NCBI GenBank assembly: GCA_022758985.1
Contig: JAEMQC010000101.1
Location: 1-8,257 of the forward strand
Length of the DNA: 8,257 bases
DNA from: Campylobacteraceae bacterium
Lineage (GTDB): Bacteria > Campylobacterota > Campylobacteria > Campylobacterales > UBA6016
Direction of reading: 5' to 3'
Made by a program: the position numbers and the translations under genes. A model generated the notes under the pieces. That model searched no databases. It had not been told where the DNA came from and saw nothing but the letters and a program-made list of their open reading frames with translations. Below, piece by piece: positions 5,584 to 8,257 of this stretch; position 1 is the first letter of the stretch, and the number at the start of each line of letters is the position of its first letter.

Positions 5584-8193
5584 GTGAGGCTACTAAATCA
5601 TCTATTCATCGACGCAAAAAGCCTAAAAGAGTTTGTGGCAAAAAACGAGTTATCATCGTCCAAAGCTGTTTTTATCCAGCTCTTTGCCCACAAAAAAAGC
5701 AACGAGGAGCTGCTTTTTGTCAGAGATGAGCTTATGCGGCTTTTGCCAAATGCCTCCATTATCGCCTCCTCGACAGCCGGGAATATAGAAAATGAGAGGC
5801 TTCAAAGAGACTCTATCCTTTGTTCATTTTCGCTCTTTGACACTACAGAGTGCAAGGTGGCGGCATTTTGTGGCAAAAGTGCGCCCGAAATTACCGCAGA
5901 GCTTAAAAATATTATAAAAGCAAACACAAAGCTTCTCGTTATCCTTGCCAACCCATTTAGATTTAACGCTGAAGAGCTGCTTTGTGATATTGGCGAAAAT
6001 TTCAGAGATTTGGCGGTTGTTGGGGGAAATAGCGCAGATGATTTTGAGTTTAAAGAGGCTTTTGTAGCCACCGAGAGTGAAGATGACGCAGATGTCGCCG
6101 TTGCCCTCCTCTCCTCAGATACGCTTGACGCACGGGTTTTTAGTCTCTTTAACTACGAGAGTGTCGGCAAAGAGATGACCGTTAGCATGGCAGATGGCAA
6201 TAAGCTTTTTGAGATTGACGGCAAAAAAGCGCTTGATGTCTATAGGGAGTATCTAGGGGATGAGATAGCGGATAACATATTAGAGTTTGGGATGCAATTT
6301 CCGCTTTTGTTTAAATCGGGCAATATGACGATTGCTAGAGCGCCTATTGCCGTAGATAAAGAGTTTGGCTCTTTGACGCTTGCAGGGGATGTTAAGGCTG
6401 GCGAAACTGTTAGATTTGGATATATGAACCTCCAAGAGGCGCTAAATAGAGGCAAAAAACAGATTATAGAGGAGTTTAATTTCAAAAGAGAGGCTCTTTA
6501 TATCTACAACTGTGCGGCAAGGCTAGCAGCGTTTGATGACTATTTTGAAGAGGAGCTATTCAACCTTCACCACATAGCCGATGCTAGCGGGTTTGTAACA
6601 TATGGTGAATTTTTTGGAGACAAAGAGTCCAAAAAGCTGCTTTTAAATATCACTCTCACCTTTGTCGCTCTAAGCGAAACTAAGCCCACAATACCTTTGC
6701 AAAAGCCAGAGTACAAAAGCCAAGAAAACAAAAATAGCATCAGATATGCAGCTTTAAGTCATCTAATCTCAAAAACGGCTAGAGAGCTTGATGAGAACCT
6801 CTATTATTTGGAGCAGTTTAAAAAAGGTATAAATGACGCTTCCATCATCTCCACAACAGATGAGAGGGGGATTATTACCTTTGTAAACGAAAATTTTGAG
6901 AAGATTTCGGGCTACTCAAAAGAGGAGCTAATCGGCAAATCCCACAATATCATTCGCCATCCCGATATGCCAAAAGAGCTGTTTCAAGAGCTCTGGCAGA
7001 CCATCAAAAGCGGCAAAACCTTCAACGGCATAATCAAAAATAGACGAAAAGATGGAAGCACTTATTATGTTATAACCGAAATCTTTCCTATCTACAACAA
7101 GGATGGATCGCTAAGGGAGTATATTGGAGTAAGGGAAGATATAACGGAGCTTGAGGAGTACAAAGAGCTTATCAAATCTAGGCTTGATACTACAAGCCAT
7201 CTACTAAAAGAGGAGCTAAACTACAAACTCCAATATGACGAGGCTTTGGATGAAGCTATTGCGATAATAAAAACCGATAAAGAGGGTACAATCACATATA
7301 CAAACGAGTTTTTTTGCACTCTAAGCGGCTATGAGGAGAGCGAGCTTATCGGTAGAAATTGTAGAGATTTTAGGGCTGAGTTTGAGCAAAAAAATAAAAG
7401 ATGCATAGATATTAACAAAAGAGTCTTAGAGGGCGAGGTTGTCAAAGAGGAGATGACAAATATCGCCAAAGATGGCAAAGAGTTTGTCGTCAAAAATATC
7501 TTTTATCCAATCAATGATATTAATGGGGAGATTGTAGAGATCTTGCAAATCATGCAAGATATTACCGAAATTATAAATCTAAACAAAGAGATTACAAAGA
7601 CGCAAGAGGAGATAGTGCTAACACTTGGAGAGGTAAGCGAGGTAAGGTCCAAAGAGACAGGGCTGCATGTCAAAAGGGTTGCAGAGTACTCATATCTTTT
7701 GGCGCAGCTCTATGGGCTAAGCGATAATCATTGCGAACTAATTAGACAAGCTTCACCAATGCATGACATTGGCAAGATAGGTATTGCTGATAGCATCTTA
7801 AATAAACCCGGAAAACTCACCGAAGAAGAGTTTGAGATAATGAAAACACACGCCGCTCTTGGATATGAGATGCTCAAAAATTCAGATAGACCAATTCTCA
7901 AAACCTCCGCAATTATCGCCTACACCCACCATGAAAAGTACAATGGCAGCGGATATCCTAGGGGGCTAAAGGGAGAGGATATACCGATAGAGGGTAGAAT
8001 TACCGCCTTAGCCGATGTGTTTGATGCATTAGGGCATGACAGATGCTACAAAAAGGCGTGGCCGCTGCAACAGATTTTTGAGCTGTTTAGAAGCGAGAGG
8101 GGTAGGCACTTTGATCCCATACTCATAGATCTATTTTTTGAAAATCTAGATAAGTTTTTGGAGCTAAAAAACAGATACGAGGATAAATTATAA
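5584..8193 (+). CDS. FIST-PAS-PAS-HD-GYP cyclic-di-GMP phosphodiesterase
   Basis: An 869-residue protein with no signal peptide or membrane helix, so a cytoplasmic sensor-effector. FIST N and C domains fill about 20-370: S-S-T-A-G-N (62-67), VVGGNSADDF (145-154), the N-C-A-A-R motif (309-313) and GFVTYGEFF (336-344). FIST domains are proposed small-ligand sensors. PAS1 (about 412-522) has the Aer-type signature N-I-I-R-H-P-D-M-P (R458, H459, D461), suggesting FAD binding and redox sensing. PAS2 (about 551-664) is ordinary. The HD-GYP domain (about 676-869) keeps H695, HD at 727-728 in HDIGK, HH at 782-783, G-Y-P at 790-792, D811 in ADVFDAL and GRHFDP near the end, so it should hydrolyse c-di-GMP. 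The usual Ser after DALG is His818. The start is a GTG preceded by a G-rich SD; an ATG two bases earlier runs straight into TGA. It is the last gene before a stretch with an inverted repeat. Confidence 0.92.
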   Translation: MRLLNHLFIDAKSLKEFVAKNELSSSKAVFIQLFAHKKSNEELLFVRDELMRLLPNASIIASSTAGNIENERLQRDSILCSFSLFDTTECKVAAFCGKSAPEITAELKNIIKANTKLLVILANPFRFNAEELLCDIGENFRDLAVVGGNSADDFEFKEAFVATESEDDADVAVALLSSDTLDARVFSLFNYESVGKEMTVSMADGNKLFEIDGKKALDVYREYLGDEIADNILEFGMQFPLLFKSGNMTIARAPIAVDKEFGSLTLAGDVKAGETVRFGYMNLQEALNRGKKQIIEEFNFKREALYIYNCAARLAAFDDYFEEELFNLHHIADASGFVTYGEFFGDKESKKLLLNITLTFVALSETKPTIPLQKPEYKSQENKNSIRYAALSHLISKTARELDENLYYLEQFKKGINDASIISTTDERGIITFVNENFEKISGYSKEELIGKSHNIIRHPDMPKELFQELWQTIKSGKTFNGIIKNRRKDGSTYYVITEIFPIYNKDGSLREYIGVREDITELEEYKELIKSRLDTTSHLLKEELNYKLQYDEALDEAIAIIKTDKEGTITYTNEFFCTLSGYEESELIGRNCRDFRAEFEQKNKRCIDINKRVLEGEVVKEEMTNIAKDGKEFVVKNIFYPINDINGEIVEILQIMQDITEIINLNKEITKTQEEIVLTLGEVSEVRSKETGLHVKRVAEYSYLLAQLYGLSDNHCELIRQASPMHDIGKIGIADSILNKPGKLTEEEFEIMKTHAALGYEMLKNSDRPILKTSAIIAYTHHEKYNGSGYPRGLKGEDIPIEGRITALADVFDALGHDRCYKKAWPLQQIFELFRSERGRHFDPILIDLFFENLDKFLELKNRYEDKL

Positions 8194-8217
8194 TGCCCTT
8201 AAATTTTTATACAACAT

Positions 8218-8257
8218 TTCACCAAGTTTTATTTCAATGGGAAATAAAATTAGTGAA
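8218..8257 (+). repeat. Long AT-rich inverted repeat, possible terminator or operator
   Basis: A hairpin starts 25 bp after the phosphodiesterase stop. The inner stem is nine perfect pairs (TTTTATTTC at 8227-8235 with GAAATAAAA at 8241-8249) around a 5-base loop, AATGG. Outward pairing continues through a G-T wobble, one A-A mismatch and a bulged C (8222) to TTCA at 8218-8221 pairing with TGAA at 8254-8257. That gives 16 Watson-Crick pairs plus the wobble, and the structure may extend past the edge. The stem has few G-C pairs and no T-tract is visible, so a rho-independent terminator is possible but not certain. A regulator-binding palindrome for the next gene is an alternative. Confidence 0.55.

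Noticed and set aside
8189..8194. TATAAT -10-like hexamer at the end of the hydrolase gene
   Set aside because: There is no -35 element at a suitable distance, it overlaps the stop codon, and such hexamers arise often in AT-rich DNA.
8218..8257. CRISPR repeat interpretation of the terminal palindrome
   Set aside because: Only one copy is visible, with no spacer or second repeat and no cas gene in the window.

Overview
The window is one strand of tightly packed genes, all reading rightwards, with no gap above 30 bp between coding regions from the left edge to about 8193. The composition is moderately AT-rich, with many ATA, AGA/AGG and CTA codons and AAA-rich spacers. The gene order and the Aer-like PAS / FIST / HD-GYP and REC-REC-GGDEF proteins suggest a member of the Campylobacterota (Epsilonproteobacteria; Sulfurimonas, Sulfurospirillum, Sulfuricurvum or Campylobacter relatives). 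This placement is an inference from style and synteny, not from a database search.

Left half (2-4297): four genes of a type IV pilus / type II secretion-like machine. They are a 5'-truncated ExeA/MshM-type AAA ATPase with its Walker A at the very edge, a single-pass membrane protein with a Q/T-rich linker and TPRs, a GspE/PilB/MshE assembly ATPase with an N-terminal MshEN domain, and a GspF/PilC/MshG inner-membrane platform protein. The order ATPase - membrane TPR protein - E - F matches mshM-mshN-mshE-mshG of the Vibrio MSHA pilus. It also matches, from memory, ctsP-ctsX-ctsE-ctsF of the Campylobacter jejuni DNA-uptake system. No pilin, prepilin peptidase or secretin gene is inside the window; a secretin gene is expected just upstream.

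Right half (4328-8193): two cyclic-di-GMP enzymes with opposite chemistry. The first is a PleD-like REC-REC-GGDEF diguanylate cyclase with an intact GGEEF site but a degenerate inhibitory I-site. The second is an 869-residue soluble FIST-PAS-PAS-HD-GYP phosphodiesterase whose first PAS carries the Aer-type FAD-pocket signature. A run of seven A then seven G lies directly before its GTG start. The window ends in a long AT-rich inverted repeat.

Read together, the run looks like one operon joining a pilus or pseudopilus motor that may bind c-di-GMP (reader), a phosphorylation-controlled c-di-GMP synthase (writer) and a ligand/redox-sensing c-di-GMP hydrolase (eraser). The gene families are well supported. 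The idea of a dedicated local signalling circuit controlling the motor is an inference.
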